Assembly: GCA_003260075.1 (NCBI GenBank)
Contig: QLIY01000643.1
Coordinates: 12,569 to 76,568 of the forward strand
Direction of reading: 5' to 3'
Length of the DNA: 64,000 bases
From: Phallusia mammillata
Taxonomy: Eukaryota; Chordata; Ascidiacea; Phlebobranchia; Ascidiidae
Shown here: positions 23,901 through 36,200 of the stretch, in pieces
How positions within the stretch are numbered: position 1 is the first letter of the stretch
Layout: every line of letters begins with the position of its first letter
Notes under the pieces: model-generated
What the model was told of the DNA's origin: nothing
What the model saw: only the letters and a program-made list of their open reading frames with translations
The model's database searches: none
Position numbers and translations under genes: made by a program

Positions 23901-26900
23901 ATGTAGTGGATTACAAAGAAATAAAAATATTTTGAATTGTTAAGTGAGGAATATACCAAAAATGGTTGGGAACCAATGTCTTAAACCAGTGGTTCTCAAC
24001 CAGGGCCCATGCTGTATTCTGGGGGCCACGGGTGTAGATTCACCAGAAACACCCACTAAAATATATTTCCTTTTTACTTTTATTCCGTAATTTAATTGAC
24101 TATTTAATATACTATTTGTCTATATTGAGGTTTTTTATGATATTGGATTCTTGTTTATTCTATTCGACCTGTTTAAAGTCGAAATTAGTACCGAATTCCA
24201 ACATGAGATTGCCATTTACATTTTTTAAGGGGGCCACAGGTCCTACAGGGTTACTTGAAGGGGGCCATGAGGTCCAAAAGTTACTTTTAGGAGGCCACGG
24301 TCCACACAAGGTTGAGAACCACTGTCATAAACCCATCCAAAAAATATGAAGTAAATACAATTGTGCGTATTTTTAAACTGTTTTAATTAAAAACACTAAT
24401 ATCTGTCTGACAAAATACGAAGCACAGTAGCTTCATGTCCCGAATCAACATTGTTGAACAAGACTACCTTTCAAATAAAAAATAATTTGTACCAACTTAC
24501 AGATTTCAGGTTACTTGTTTCCCTTCTTTTGATCACCATATCAACCAGAGAAGAAAAATACCGAACACATTCTTTATTGAACAAAGTAACCCCCAATTTT
24601 GCTGCAATTGTTTCTGTCCATGGAAACATGTCTGAAAATAATTGAATTACCAACAAAAAATTGCAGGCAAAGTCCAGTCAAAATTGTTTACTTACAAAAC
24701 AGTAGAAATATTGGACTTCCTGAAATGGTAAAGTCGAAAAACTTCATTGCCATTTTCTTGGTTTCAATTGACTCTGTGTTGTCCTGCATTAAAAAAGTGA
24801 GATCAAAAAACTGCTTGATCTACGTTCACAAAAACTTACCTTTCCATATAGGTTAGTGCTAAAAGCAGATGCACAAATCACATCCAATGAAAGAGAACCA
24901 AATATACTGAAAAGCAATAGCAGTAAAAAGTTACAGCAATGATGTAAAAATGTTTATGGTCTGTGAATAGTAGCAAGGCTAATAATAAAGGCCATTTTAA
25001 ACTTGGGAATATAAAAAAGCTGTCTGGTATTACTAATGGGTTTACCAAAAGCACTTGAACCAATTGGGCAACATAAACAGCATTTTGGTAATAAACACAA
25101 GTGAGAAAACACATCCAAAGACTCCATGCTATGCTACCCCAGTGTTTCTGAACCATGTCAAGTTTTAGACTAGAGGTTCTTAAACTTTTTACCCCACCAC
25201 CCTTTTTAACACTAGACTTCTTTAACAAAAACTTTCGGCATGTTGCTTACAAACCTATTCTGATGTACTGTATGTCTACCTTGAATACCAATACCAATTT
25301 ACAAAATGCCCAAAGGTGGGGTGTGCTAACAAGTTTAGGAAGCTCAAATTGAGACAAATGAAAATGCTATATAGGTGAGGTGAATGATGTAGTATGGCCA
25401 CATTTACTTACTCTTTAGTTTGGAATTCTCCGTCGTCTTCTTTTACATGTTTTCTTAGTTTTTCCACAGTATGTTCCACACAGTTATCAATAATTCCCAT
25501 CATTTGCTTTAACTTAGCAGCAGAGAATGTCGGAGACAGAGTGTTTCTGCAAACAATAATGGTCAGTGTAAATTTCTTTTGAAAACAACTTTAACTTTTC
25601 TTATTCAAGTTTTAATTTAATTTGGATGATAAACTACAAACTTTACTGTTTTGAATCATACAAAGTACAAATAATACCACTATAGCAAGTTATTTATTAC
25701 TGTGTTTAAATCAGTGGTCCTTAACCTTTTTATCCTGATCGAACCACTATGATACTTTTCCGTTATTGGTCAAACCCCAACAAGATTCATCCTAGGTTTC
25801 TAACTTATTTTGTGCTTTTGACCATATGCTTTTGCTGCCATCAAAGAGTTGTTGTTTTGCTCCTTTCGAACAATGCACAGTGTTCTTTGTTACATCAAAT
25901 ATAACCTAGTTACAACCTTCCAATGTTTTGCCATCTAGCAAATAAAAATCGCTATTTTAGAAACTATATACAACTATAGTTTGATTAAAACGTTTGCCGA
26001 GTATTTGTACTTTCCAAAGAATTCGTCGTACCCCTGATTCAGCGTTGCCGAACCCCTTTGGTTCGATCAAACCCTGGTTAAGAACCACTGGTTTAAATCA
26101 ACAAATTTGTTTTTTAGGGCGTAATATACCATGGCCTGATTCAATACCTGATTCGTCTCCATTCTTGACCTCCAACCAGATTTACCCCAGAATTTAACTC
26201 TGGACCATTGACTTTGGTAAAAATTTTCTGCACATAAACAGATTAGTTGAAAAAAAATAGTAAATTTGTTTATCAATCTGTATACTTTAGTTTGTTCAGT
26301 TATAAAATACCTACTTGACGAATGGGAAATGTTTCAAAATCTTTAATGAAGATGTGTTTCAGTATCTTTGGATCTCCCACAGTTATTTGTGGAATAAGAC
26401 CATTGTAATTCCTGCAACACAATCAATGTATGTTGTTTACTTGTAGAAATAAAGATTTTGTGATCCAAACAGTGTTGTTAAAGAATAGTTGCTTTTTGAA
26501 AACATGATTGCATTCGTTAGTAACTAATAACAAAGGTGGCAGACATCTAAAAGTCTTAAACTTTACTGCTACAATATAATTTATATCTTGTCAGAACTGC
26601 AAAATATATTACCCATAAATATATCCAAACTTTTTCTTGTTAATCGCGTCCATTTTGAAAATCTAAAAAAATAAAAGCAATTTTCAATGAAAAAGATTTC
26701 ATTCAAAAATTTTTTTGAAATCTTCACAATTCTTACATTATCTGGGTCTTTCAGAATTGTCCCGAGATTTCCAAGGCCCCGAATGCTTGGGGGATCATGG
26801 GGAATTCCAAGTTTGCGTAAAACCTGCCATTTCTGATTGATGTAGTACCTGAAATAAAGAAACCAGATAGGTGTTTTTATCTGCTTATTTAACTGTTTTT

Positions 26901-27238
26901 TGAACATGCCATTTAAAACGGGAATTTGTTTACTATCATCAATCGGTAATTTAGTTGGGTTCTGCTTTGTTAAAAAACAACAACAAATGTTTCTGCAAGT
27001 ATCATCATAATCAGACCCACACTTAATCAATTTCAAATTGGCATGCCAAAACCTGAAAAATGAAAGTAACAACTAACAAAACCGGTTCATTTTATTCACT
27101 CTCTTTCTGACAAAAAGGCACACAAATGGATTTTGTCCAACCAACGACAATGTGCGCACAGACTTACCTTATTAGCAGAACAACTGTGATGCAAAGCAAT
27201 AAAGTTTCCCAAGAAAACATGCAGCTTAATAACGACAT
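20788..27238 (-). CDS. Cytochrome P450, CYP3 clan (CYP3A / thromboxane-synthase-like)
   Basis: Fourteen exons chain in phase: 27238-27168, 26848-26737, 26662-26613, 26411-26315, 26227-26148, 25546-25412, 24906-24840, 24783-24696, 24631-24501, 23686-23614, 23230-23070, 22742-22654, 22308-22171 and 21295-21135. A last exon ends at 20788. The total is about 510 aa. An N-terminal hydrophobic anchor (ETLLLCITVVLLI) is followed by the proline hinge LGIPHDPPS. Further motifs are the C-helix WRRIR, the I-helix AGFETT (318-323), the K-helix ESLR (375-378), FKPER, and the heme loop FGAGPRNCVG with Cys453. This is the family's ER-bound monooxygenase; the substrate cannot be told. The final exon encodes PMEVTFKGAMRPKKNFHLKA then VPRN and stop, a standard CYP3 tail. 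Its acceptor is lost against a 79-nt C run, so the last junction is unresolved. Confidence 0.93.
20869..20947. repeat. C homopolymer, 79 nt, probable gap at the P450 last exon
   Basis: This run lies directly upstream (minus strand) of the terminal P450 coding segment and hides its splice acceptor. Past the run, minus-strand sequence near 20975 (AAAAG then TGAGACTAAGTCC) offers an alternative short tail, VRLSPVKLF, that reads into the run. Confidence 0.65.
21509..22132. repeat. Tandem duplicate with two poly-C joints, P450 intron 13
   Basis: Unit 1 (21509-21792) and unit 2 (21803-22132) are near-identical. A 12-C run (21652-21663) replaces about 45 bp of unit 2 (TTTTTTTTTCAAAATG... to GACAGAAA). 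A 13-C run (21793-21805) joins the units. After subtracting the natural C in the flanks (2 and 3), each run equals 10. Confidence 0.85.
23761..23978. mobile_element. hAT-like MITE in P450 intron 9
   Basis: The ends CAGTGGTTCCCAACTGGG and GGTTGGGAACCAATG bound 218 bp. The flanks CTTTAAAG and TCTTAAAC are similar. It abuts a second element at 23987. Confidence 0.65.
23987..24324. mobile_element. hAT-like MITE in P450 intron 9, adjacent copy
   Basis: CAGTGGTTCTCAACCAGGGCC to GGTTGAGAACCACTG is 338 bp. The flanks TCTTAAAC (23979-23986) and TCATAAAC (24325-24332) match at 7 of 8. It belongs to the same subfamily as 803-1163 and 17800-18160 (GGGGGCCACAGG motifs). Confidence 0.8.
25712..26090. mobile_element. 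hAT-like MITE in P450 intron 5
   Basis: CAGTGGTCCTTAACCTTTT to GGTTAAGAACCACTG is 379 bp with the exact octamer GTTTAAAT on both sides (25704-25711 and 26091-26098). Internally it is unlike the GGGGGCC subfamily. It lies 57 bp from exon 5 and does not touch its splice site. Confidence 0.88.
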
Positions 27239-27732
27239 TTTTATCTAGCAATAGGAAACTAAAAGCAATTTTCTTAGTAGTAGTATATAAGTAAAGCAAT
27301 AAGTTTTTCTCCACTTTTTGCGAATGATTCGAGTTTCCTTACAACCGGCTTTATATACGTTGCTGGGATGCACGTCACGCCGCCACTATGAGCTAACGAC
27401 AGCCACAAAATTCTCAACACTTCGCTGTTTCAAGACAAACACGCAACCACTGATTTGGCTTTCGCAGTGTTGCGCAATCTGCCGGCAATGTTCAACTCCT
27501 CTCTGCTTTCCTCAAATCAGTTTTATCCTTGTAACAAAGTCAATTTGTTTTTGTTTTTAAATTGTTCAACGTAAAAACATTTTGTTTTATTCGACGAAAC
27601 GTAAACAAACGCCAAAGCCGATATGTTGATCCCATGTGTCACGTGATTTGTGACGTCAAAAACCACGGAAACGATAATTGCGGGGAGTTCCCTATTTGGT
27701 AACAGCCAACAAAAATAGGAATGTATTTACAC
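27239..27732. other. P450 upstream region
   Basis: The P450 promoter and 5' UTR are expected here. TATATAAG at about 27284-27291 reads CTTATATA on the minus strand, 46 bp upstream of the ATG. I see no gene. Confidence 0.4.
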
Positions 27733-28468
27733 CAGGGGTTCTTAAACTTTTTCGGTCGCGCCCCACTTTACACTAATTATTTATTCTCACGCCCCTCCAA
27801 AAAAACGTTAGCACTAATGATGCTTGTCTTGTTTTTCGGAAACAACATACATGGTAGGTTCGCTTTAACCTACTGTCAAGTTAATTCCGAACGTTAGAAA
27901 AAGCCACTTCAACACTGATAAGTTGCGAAAAAAAAATTTTTTTGCGAGCACACAGAGCCACGTTGCCAGTANGCCACTAACTACATTAAAAAACAAAATT
28001 GTAATAAATAGGAAACAGATATACAGTGTAGCAAAGTGAAAGAGGCAACTGTGCTATATTGCTTTGTGTGGAAACAATGGCCTACAATGATGCAACAATG
28101 TACAAAATATGACGCAACAATCGCAATTGCTGATTTTAAAAATGATCTCGCTCATTTAAACGCTGCATATACCACCAATAGAGAATGATTGTACCATGTA
28201 AATTCACCGGTCTAACAGGATATTCCGCCTAAGTAAAACACATAACTTCTAAAAATTATTTCGCGGGCCGCACAAAAACCCTTGGAGGGCCGCATTTGGC
28301 CCGCGGGCCGCGTGTTTGAGACCCCTGCTTTAAACAATAAGTTCGAAATCAGCGCCAACATAATTCCAATGCATTAATTTACAATTGTTTGGAAGTGAAA
28401 ACTTTGCTGCCAGATTGTTCTGCGCCCCCCTTGCGAACCTTTCACGCCCCCCAGTTTAAGAACCCCTG
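27733..28468. mobile_element. hAT-like element (CAGGGGTTCTTAAAC type) with nested fragment
   Basis: CAGGGGTTCTTAAACTTTTTC to AGTTTAAGAACCCCTG is 736 bp with the exact octamer ATTTACAC on both sides (27725-27732 and 28469-28476). Near 28260-28330 it contains a right end of another hAT type (GGGCCGCGTGTTTGAGACCCC). The window's only ambiguous base, an N, is at 27972. There is no transposase ORF. Confidence 0.85.
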
Positions 28469-29724
28469 ATTTACACAATACAATCCTTTGCCTGAAGTTT
28501 GTTGTACCCTCATATTCTCACAATTCTGTTAAAAATGGGCTAGCATTGGATGCAAAATAAACTCATATAGCAAAGATAATGTTTGTTAACATAATTTTTT
28601 TTACAAAAGTATCAACTATTTACACAAGAAAACAAATTTTCCTTGTGCATGTTTGTCACAGTTTTAATAAAATGTGCACTACAATTGCAGAAATAATTAT
28701 AAACCTGAAGTAACACATGTAGTAACTGCCATAACTTGGCATGTACAATTATTTTGCAAATGCAATACAAGCCAAAAACAAAAACAGTTAATTTTGCATT
28801 AAAAAACCACCAGTAGAAAATATGTTTGTTTAAACATCTTTCAGATGGACGATGGCCTTACTGATTTTTATGTTCTTTTAGGCAAATAGATTTTACACAG
28901 GATCAAATAATTTAAAAAAAATGCTCTACAGTGTTTATAGTTTGCACAGGACTTAAACAACACAAACTTGTTTACTGGCAAAAATAAAAAAATCAGTTTA
29001 CATTTTTTAATGCCTATATTGTAGTTTTACCACAAAATCTTTTTTTGTGTCTATATTTTAGTTTTACCTCAAAATAAGTGTATTGTAAACTATGTCGTAC
29101 CAAAACCGTTTTGATTTTTTTATGAAGAAGAAATTGCATTTTTTCCACATGAAATAACATATAAACCAGACATTACTGCAGTGTATACCTGTTGTTAACA
29201 GAGACTAGTTAATATTTAACTTTATAGCAACTTCTGGCTTTTTGTCCAAAGCAAACCTTTGAGTCATAAGTCAGTAGGCAAATATTTGTTCAGTTGAAGA
29301 CGGAAAATTTTTCCACACTTAGCGGACAATAGGTTGGCCTAAATTCATCTGCAGTGTGGACCTTAAAGTTTAGATTAGATGTCAAATAGTTCAAAAAAAG
29401 TAACTTAGTTAAAAAAGATAAATAGATCCAGTTAAAAACTATTTAATGCCAGATGGTAAAAGTTTTTATCAACTTCTTTGTACCAAATAAATGAATGAAA
29501 TTTTTTTTTCTTAGGTAAAAGAAAATACTTTTCAATAAATTCTACTTGTGAAAATGCTTAGGCCTTTTGATATTTTGGTACACAAAACTAATACACTGTT
29601 GTCACAAACATACATAATATCATTAAATTTTTGTTTTATTCAAGTGATTTTTTTGTATCTTGGTGCTAAAAATCATTTAACTAATTTGTGGTGCGTTTTG
29701 CGTAGTTTTCTTGAATTTAGAAAA
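28469..29724. other. Upstream region of the collectrin-like gene
   Basis: AT-rich intergenic sequence with no gene or bounded repeat recognised. An upstream in-frame ATG at 29548 is continuous with the collectrin-like exon 1 but would destroy its signal peptide. Confidence 0.45.
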
Positions 29725-32222
29725 ATGATGAGGGGATTATTCTATGTTTTTCTGGGGTCATTTCTTTACTCAGGTTAGTCCCTTAACAAAGTTTTAATAT
29801 CCATTGTGTTTGTAAATGTTGTTTAGTAAACAATGACCAACCATTTTTTGCACTGGCCAGCTTATAGCACATAATAAAGTTGTTGAAAAATACGTATAAG
29901 CCCACAAAACAACTGTGGTTTTAATTTTTCTTAATAAAACATAATTAAATGTTCAGTTCAGGAATTCACACCATTTTACTCCACCTTGCATATTAATTAA
30001 AAAAATGTTTTAAATGTAGCTTTTTGTAATGTATGACCGAAGTGCATAATAGTCACCTAACTTTTCAAAACAAAAAACTGGTTACCCAGATTAAAAACGC
30101 TATGGTTTGGCATCTGCGCAACAATTATGATGCCATGACATAACTAACTGCCTATAATAGTTTTGAGAGGCTTTGTAGCTTGCACAAAACATGAAATGAC
30201 GTTTAGCATTCGAACAGTTGGACACATCTGGTGTATAAAAATGTACAACTTTTTAGAATAGATTTTATTAAAGTTGAGCCCAAAACTTTTATACTACTTT
30301 TTTGTTGATGATTTTACCTATATCAGGTGACAAAATACTTTTGTAGTTTTGCAATGTGTACTTTTGCCTGTTGTACTTAGTTGTTTACAAACATAAATAT
30401 ATGTTTTTAGCTCATGCACTCACCTGCAACGATGAAGAACTAAAAGTAACAGTGAAGGTTACTGATCCATCTCTGGTAAAATATTTCCCTTTTTTTACTC
30501 GAGAAGTTAAATAAATTAATCACAACAGTAAAATATAGTTAAGTGTGCCATGCACCATGTTTAAAGTTGATTTTCACTTGTCGTTGAAAATGATTTATGG
30601 AACAGTTTTTTTACCAGCATTGTAAAACAATTTTGCTCCTTTTCTAGTTTGATGAATATGAACAATACTTGTTTAAAGGCACTCTTGCCTATGCCATCAG
30701 AAAGTTTTGTAGCCTACCAGAAAAACCTACAGATTGTAATGCAGGATCAGTCGACATGACAGAGTGAGTAAATGTTTTGATGTGATTAAGTTGATTAGCT
30801 TGTGACAGTGGTTTTACTTGTATCTACAAACAAACTCCATTGTCATCGAGTTAACAAAACAAAATAAACTACGATCGAAATTGCATGCAATGCAGAGAAT
30901 TTTATCTTTTTTATTAACTATTAAGCAAGTTTATCTATGTTTAGGTTGCTTACTTACAAAGCATTATGTATCTATTTATTTTCAAACCATTAAACATTTT
31001 TCTACCTTTGCAGCACCGTAAATGTTCACATTCTGCAGACAAGTAACCGCTTTGCAATGTGTATTGCTGTGAATGACTCTACACTAACTTTAATGGAGGA
31101 TTCCTTCAGGTTTGACAGCTAACCAGTTAATTGTTCTAGTGTTTTAATAATTCTGCTTTATCATGAAGCAAAAAAAATAGATTCTATATAAGACTACTGA
31201 GTTTATCACTCCCTGCTCAAGTGTTGAACATTACTTAAAATTTACTTGCGGCAAATAATTAATCAATGTTAAAGATGTTTTGAATGTTAAATGCCCATGT
31301 TTTATAAATTAATTAAAAAAGTTTAAACTTGAAAAACAATGTGAATATTACAAAAAATGGGAGATTTAACTCAAGTTTTTTGTAACATGTCAATTAACAT
31401 CCATATAAACGACCTAATACATAACAGGTACTCCAGAGACAGGTTTGATGGGGGGCTTGAACTTAATGAAGACACTTTAGTTGTCAATGGAGTTGATCCA
31501 ACTCTTAAACCTGATTCAGAACCAGCTTTTCCAATTTGGCTTATTCCTTTCATTGTTATTACTTGTTTGGTAGTACTGGCTGCAGTTGCTATCCTTGGCT
31601 ATACAGTTTACCAAACGTAAGTGAATAGTTGATTTTAGTGAGATAGTGGTATAGAGAAAAGCATTCCTTTTCCATGGCTTAGTAATGTGCACAAATAAGT
31701 TAAATAATGCAAATGTATTTTTAATTGATTATACTTATGGATAACAAGTGGAAAAGCAAATACAAATCCCAACAACCAATAAACAAAAAAATAATATCAA
31801 ACAAACTTGTGCTTTAAGTTTAATCCAATGTACAATTCCTTGTGGTTTATCTGACACACAACACTTACGGGCTAAATTTTTAGCTTACTGTTACAGTGAA
31901 TCCAACTTCCAGCTAAGATTTTTAGTTAGTCGCTTGGGATTTTACTATGACATTTACTGAATTCACAAATTTCATAAACAAACCTGAATGGTTACAGGCT
32001 TTTAGTGTTTTTTAATTCATTAACAGTACAATATTTCACATGTTACTGTCACTAGTTTTGCTGCAAAATTCAACTGCAGTAATTTATTTTTTTCCTTTTT
32101 ACAGCAAACACACACCAAAGCATATTGATGAAGCTAGTCTAGCTGACAGTGATGAATTTGGAGTGGACAGCAATGTTTATGTCGATGACAATGACATGGG
32201 TGCAGCACGTACTGCTTTGTAA
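29725..32222 (+). CDS. CLTRN: Collectrin-like single-pass membrane protein
   Basis: Exons 29725-29773, 30411-30475, 30648-30763, 31014-31109, 31428-31616 and 32105-32222 join in frame (633 nt, 210 aa; human collectrin 222). It has a signal peptide (FYVFLGSFLYSGAHA), an ectodomain containing EYEQYLFKGTLAYAIRK, and RDRFDGGLELNEDTL before the membrane. A membrane segment follows at about 145-168 (IWLIPFIVITCLVVLAAVAI), then an acidic cytoplasmic tail with DEFGVDSNVYVDDNDMG. These match the order and key positions of collectrin, including NEEYLFK-like and PIWI-like motifs. In vertebrates collectrin escorts neutral amino-acid transporters to the apical membrane and is related to the C-terminal part of ACE2. 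No peptidase domain lies upstream here. Start choice: ATG 29725 or 29728 gives a clean signal peptide. Function in this organism is inferred. Confidence 0.85.
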
Positions 32223-33263
32223 ATATTTTTACAGCCAGTGTTGAAGTGTCTTATGAAAGAAACAGCTGTTACTGTAAACCTCACATGTATGTTTTAATTG
32301 TAAAGCAACAAAATTTAATTCCTCGCCCTAGTTTTGGTGTGCTTATTGGTTTGTTTGGGACAAGGTCAATTTTCCAACAACTTTTTTTAGGTTTATGTGA
32401 ATCTTCTTATAAAGCTATTCCTGTTACTTCTACTTGCACATTGTTTAAAACTGAAACAATTTGCCATGGAGGTAAATCACCTATTTTAAGAAAATGGTAA
32501 AAAACAGTACTTTTATTCTGTCATGCAATGATTTCTATTGTAAGTATGTTCTGTTTATTCAACATTTTAAAGGGTAGAGTTTCATTTTTACATGTTTTTT
32601 AACAATCCTCGTTTTGTTTTGTAAAAACATGTTTTGAATGCATGTAAGTTTGTTGTAGTAAAGTGTAAAGAGTTTATTATGGATCAAATCTTTTATTTTA
32701 TGTGAAAATTAAAAGATTGTTATTGCATAATTTAGAAAAAACTTTTGCTTTTTTTAAACTGAATAAACAATTAATAAGTAAATTTGTGATATTGTGACCA
32801 AAATGTATCTAAAGACAAAATATGGAGAAAAAACATGGCAGTAAAGCTAGAAAAGCTAAAATAATACAATGCCACATAATGTTAAATTTTGGGCCTGTAG
32901 AAGAAACAAGTTAACTTTCTTTTGTCATTTTCCTAGTTAGTTTTGACCTGGACATTGTTTTGGTCTGTTTAGGTAACTAGAAAACCTTTTGTAAAGCAAG
33001 ACTGGCAGTTTAAATCCTGACAAATCAAAACCAAAAAATGATATATCAAAAAATCCAATCTTAGAGCCCTTTTTGCTTCGTACATGTTCATCATGTGACA
33101 TTTATTGCACTAAAAATCAGTAAACATATTCTAAAACAAAATTAACACTGCATTTTTGACAGTTGAAAAAACTATCATATTCAATACAACATATTTAGTG
33201 CATATTAGTAGAATGTCAAATTAAGTGCATTGATTAATCGTCATCCGTTTTGGAAGTGCACAT
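32223..33263. other. Convergent 3' regions of the collectrin-like gene and SCPEP1
   Basis: Untranslated sequence. AATAAA at 32762-32767 (plus) is a possible signal for the collectrin-like gene. AATAAA on the minus strand at 33101-33106 lies about 160 bp past the SCPEP1 stop. No other gene is seen. Confidence 0.5.
33101..33106 (-). terminator. Poly(A) signal for SCPEP1
   Basis: AATAAA on the minus strand, about 160 bp downstream of the stop codon. Confidence 0.45.
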
Positions 33264-36200
33264 TTATGCTGTGATGATGTCATTAAGCATATGTAGAGTA
33301 AATTCTCCAGCATCCATTGGGACCATGTGACCTGCTTTCAAAACCCACCAAAACTCGAAGTTGTCAATTTTCTTTGAAAACCCACCAGTGTCTTTTCCTA
33401 GATAGACAGAAAACTCTTGTCAAGCTAGTCACTAAAAGTATTTAAATATATTGTTAGGTGGCGCAAAGAGCATTCACAAGTATTTAAAGTGCAATTTGAG
33501 CAAAAATACAGAGGGTTAAGGCTTTTAGGGTTTGTGTGAGGTAAAACTTTGTTGTCTTAACCATAACCCAGTATCAGTGTTAATTTAAACAACTGTACTC
33601 TTTACGCCATTTAACAAACTTTTCGGTTTCTTGTGTTAGTGTAATGGTTTCTTGTGTTAGTAGCTCTACCAAACTTGCCTTGGCAAATCTGGAAGAGTAA
33701 AATCAGGGTGTGACATAAACCTATAGTTTAAAACAAATCACTTCCCCAACTTTAAACAAAACAACCCAACACAGCAAACGCATAATTGACACAGTATTTC
33801 AAATCAGGGGCTTGTTTTCAAACAAGAAAAAAATTCACAAAAAAATGAAATGGTAGTTTTAAAACAACCATTACTCAATTTTCCTGTAACCTTTTGTTAT
33901 TGACTACAATGCTTACACTACATCTTGATAGCAGTTCTCTGAAACATCGTTTGTTTAATACAACTAAAAGTCTTATATTTAGCCATATGTTATTGGAAAA
34001 CCTACTTTTAAATATCTACAAAAACCTTGCACCAGGCAAAACCACACTTTTTTTTCTAATATTTACCCTTATAAGCATATTCTGGTGTCCAGTCCATGCT
34101 CATGAAGTTACTCAATTGCTGCCAGTTCATTTTCTTCAACCATAATTCTTGTCCTGTTTATATTAATAAAACGCTTCAATTTAAACACTATGTATATCAA
34201 AACATTTGTTTATGAGCCTTTTTGCCCTACCTGGAGTGTCCACAATCAAGTCAAGGTGTCCATTGTAAACAACAACCTTCATTCCAGTTTCAATCAGCTT
34301 ATCAACTGCATAAAAATACCAATAAATTAGGTTGTAAAAACAGTTGGCAATTTACCGATCACTTACTGGTATATGTTAAACTGGTATCGGTTTTTGAAGT
34401 TGGTGCTGATGAGATTAAACATCACCATTTTTTGTGCTATCAAGCAAGCTTAGTCAGGCACTATCTGGCCTTAAAAAGTTACCAATAATAGGGGTTGCAA
34501 TTTTGTTATAACTCATCAGTTATTATAACCCTGATTTTATATAAAGCATTGAGTGCCTAGTTAAAAGTGATAGTAGTCAGTAACACCTGAAATGCGTTCT
34601 TATGTCAAGCCCAGATAATGTATTGTTACTAATTTTAGCCTGTGAAAAAGCCTCCTTGGGCTGCAGAACTGTGTTTACTGGTCCAGGCCTTATGAAAACA
34701 ATTTTTTCACACACCAACCTGTATCGATCACTGGTTTCATGAAGTCACCAGCCTGGGCATTGAACACAGCATTGGACTGTCCTCCCCATGTTACAGACTC
34801 TGGTATTCCCAGGTATGTCTTCACTTCACCATTCATCAAAGTATCAAGTGGGTCAGCCGCATAGTTGTTAACATTCTGGGAGTAGCCCTGAACTAAAAAA
34901 TGATACAAATGGTACATTTTAAAAAATAGAAGGGGACTGGTATACTTTAATTAGAAAATTTTGGGTAGTTGTGGATAGGGACGTTTCTGTAAAAAGCTCA
35001 ATGCACATCAATGTTTTAAAATTGTTTGTTTATTAATGCTCCTTGTATTACTTTTATGATCATCAACCTTAGCTGTTTTTTGACGTAATTTGCTTAGATG
35101 CACAAAAAAATCTAAGGGCTTGGGGACCCCTCAGTGCTTAGTAAAATGGTACCAGTTGGTTTGTGCTTACCACAAATTAGGGATTTGAAAGTTTTAAAAA
35201 TAGTTAATTTATGTGGGGTTCCATAATCCTAACCAATTAATAGGAGCTACCTGTTTCAGAAAAGAGGTTTGTAACCAGTGCCTAAAGTTGTTTATTATTT
35301 ACACATAGGTTACTGTTACTTACTAAGTTCTTCTGGGACAAGGCCTGTAAGGTTTCTTGTATTTCGTCGAGATGCGAGATTGGGGTGATGAGGAGACAAG
35401 ATGTTGTAGAAGTCAACGTTATCGGCATGGTTAATAATCTAGAAAAAACACAAACATTTAGAACCAGGTCAAGTTTTAAAGCTCTGGGAAATGTAATTTT
35501 ATTCCAAAGACAACCTGTATAGGACGTCGAAACGTCGAAACGTCGAAATAAAATTACATTTGCCAGAATAGCTCTACAAACTTGATATTATGCCTGGCAG
35601 CAATAGCTTATCTATTTAGAACTAGGTATTTTACACTAACACAGTTTAACACTAGTGTTCCTTGTGCGATATGAAATCAAAGTTGACAGTAAACTTTTAA
35701 AATTCTTTTTTTCGAAATGTGAATTACCCACAGACAAAAAACATAAGCTATTGTTGTGAAATTGTAGAGCGATAACCCAACAAAAATTGTGATGTGTGAT
35801 AACCATATAAATAAAAATATGGTTTTCATCATAACATGCTACTAATTTTTACTTACAACACTTTCTGTCAGACTCCATAGATTTGTGGCTCGAGACCAAT
35901 CTCCATTGTTTACTGCATTTTGTGTTGCTTGGGCAGCTTGATTGACAGCGGCAAGGCCTGGGTCATCAAGAAGACCCTGAAAGTACAAAATTTTATTACT
36001 GATTTGTAAAAAAAAAAATTTTTAACAATACTTTGAAACAAGGTGTTGTCAAATAGGAACATATTCTATTTAAAAAAGATTAGTTTTTGAGAAAAAAGAG
36101 TTATATAGATGTCAGTTGTATATTTGACAGCAATGCATACAAATTTTTTCAAACATTTCCTGGTGAAAAAGTCACATGAATGGTTAAGGGGGGGGGGGCT

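Noticed and set aside
26850..27060. Alternative P450 exon 2 starting FWHANLKL after an AG at about 27061
   Set aside because: It would splice in phase with exon 1 and reads through to 26848, but it adds residues that no CYP3 member has at this point. The acceptor at 26850 gives a normal hinge.
26581..27072. 163-codon minus-strand ORF as a separate protein
   Set aside because: It is P450 exon 2 read through both flanking introns. The true exon is 26848-26737.
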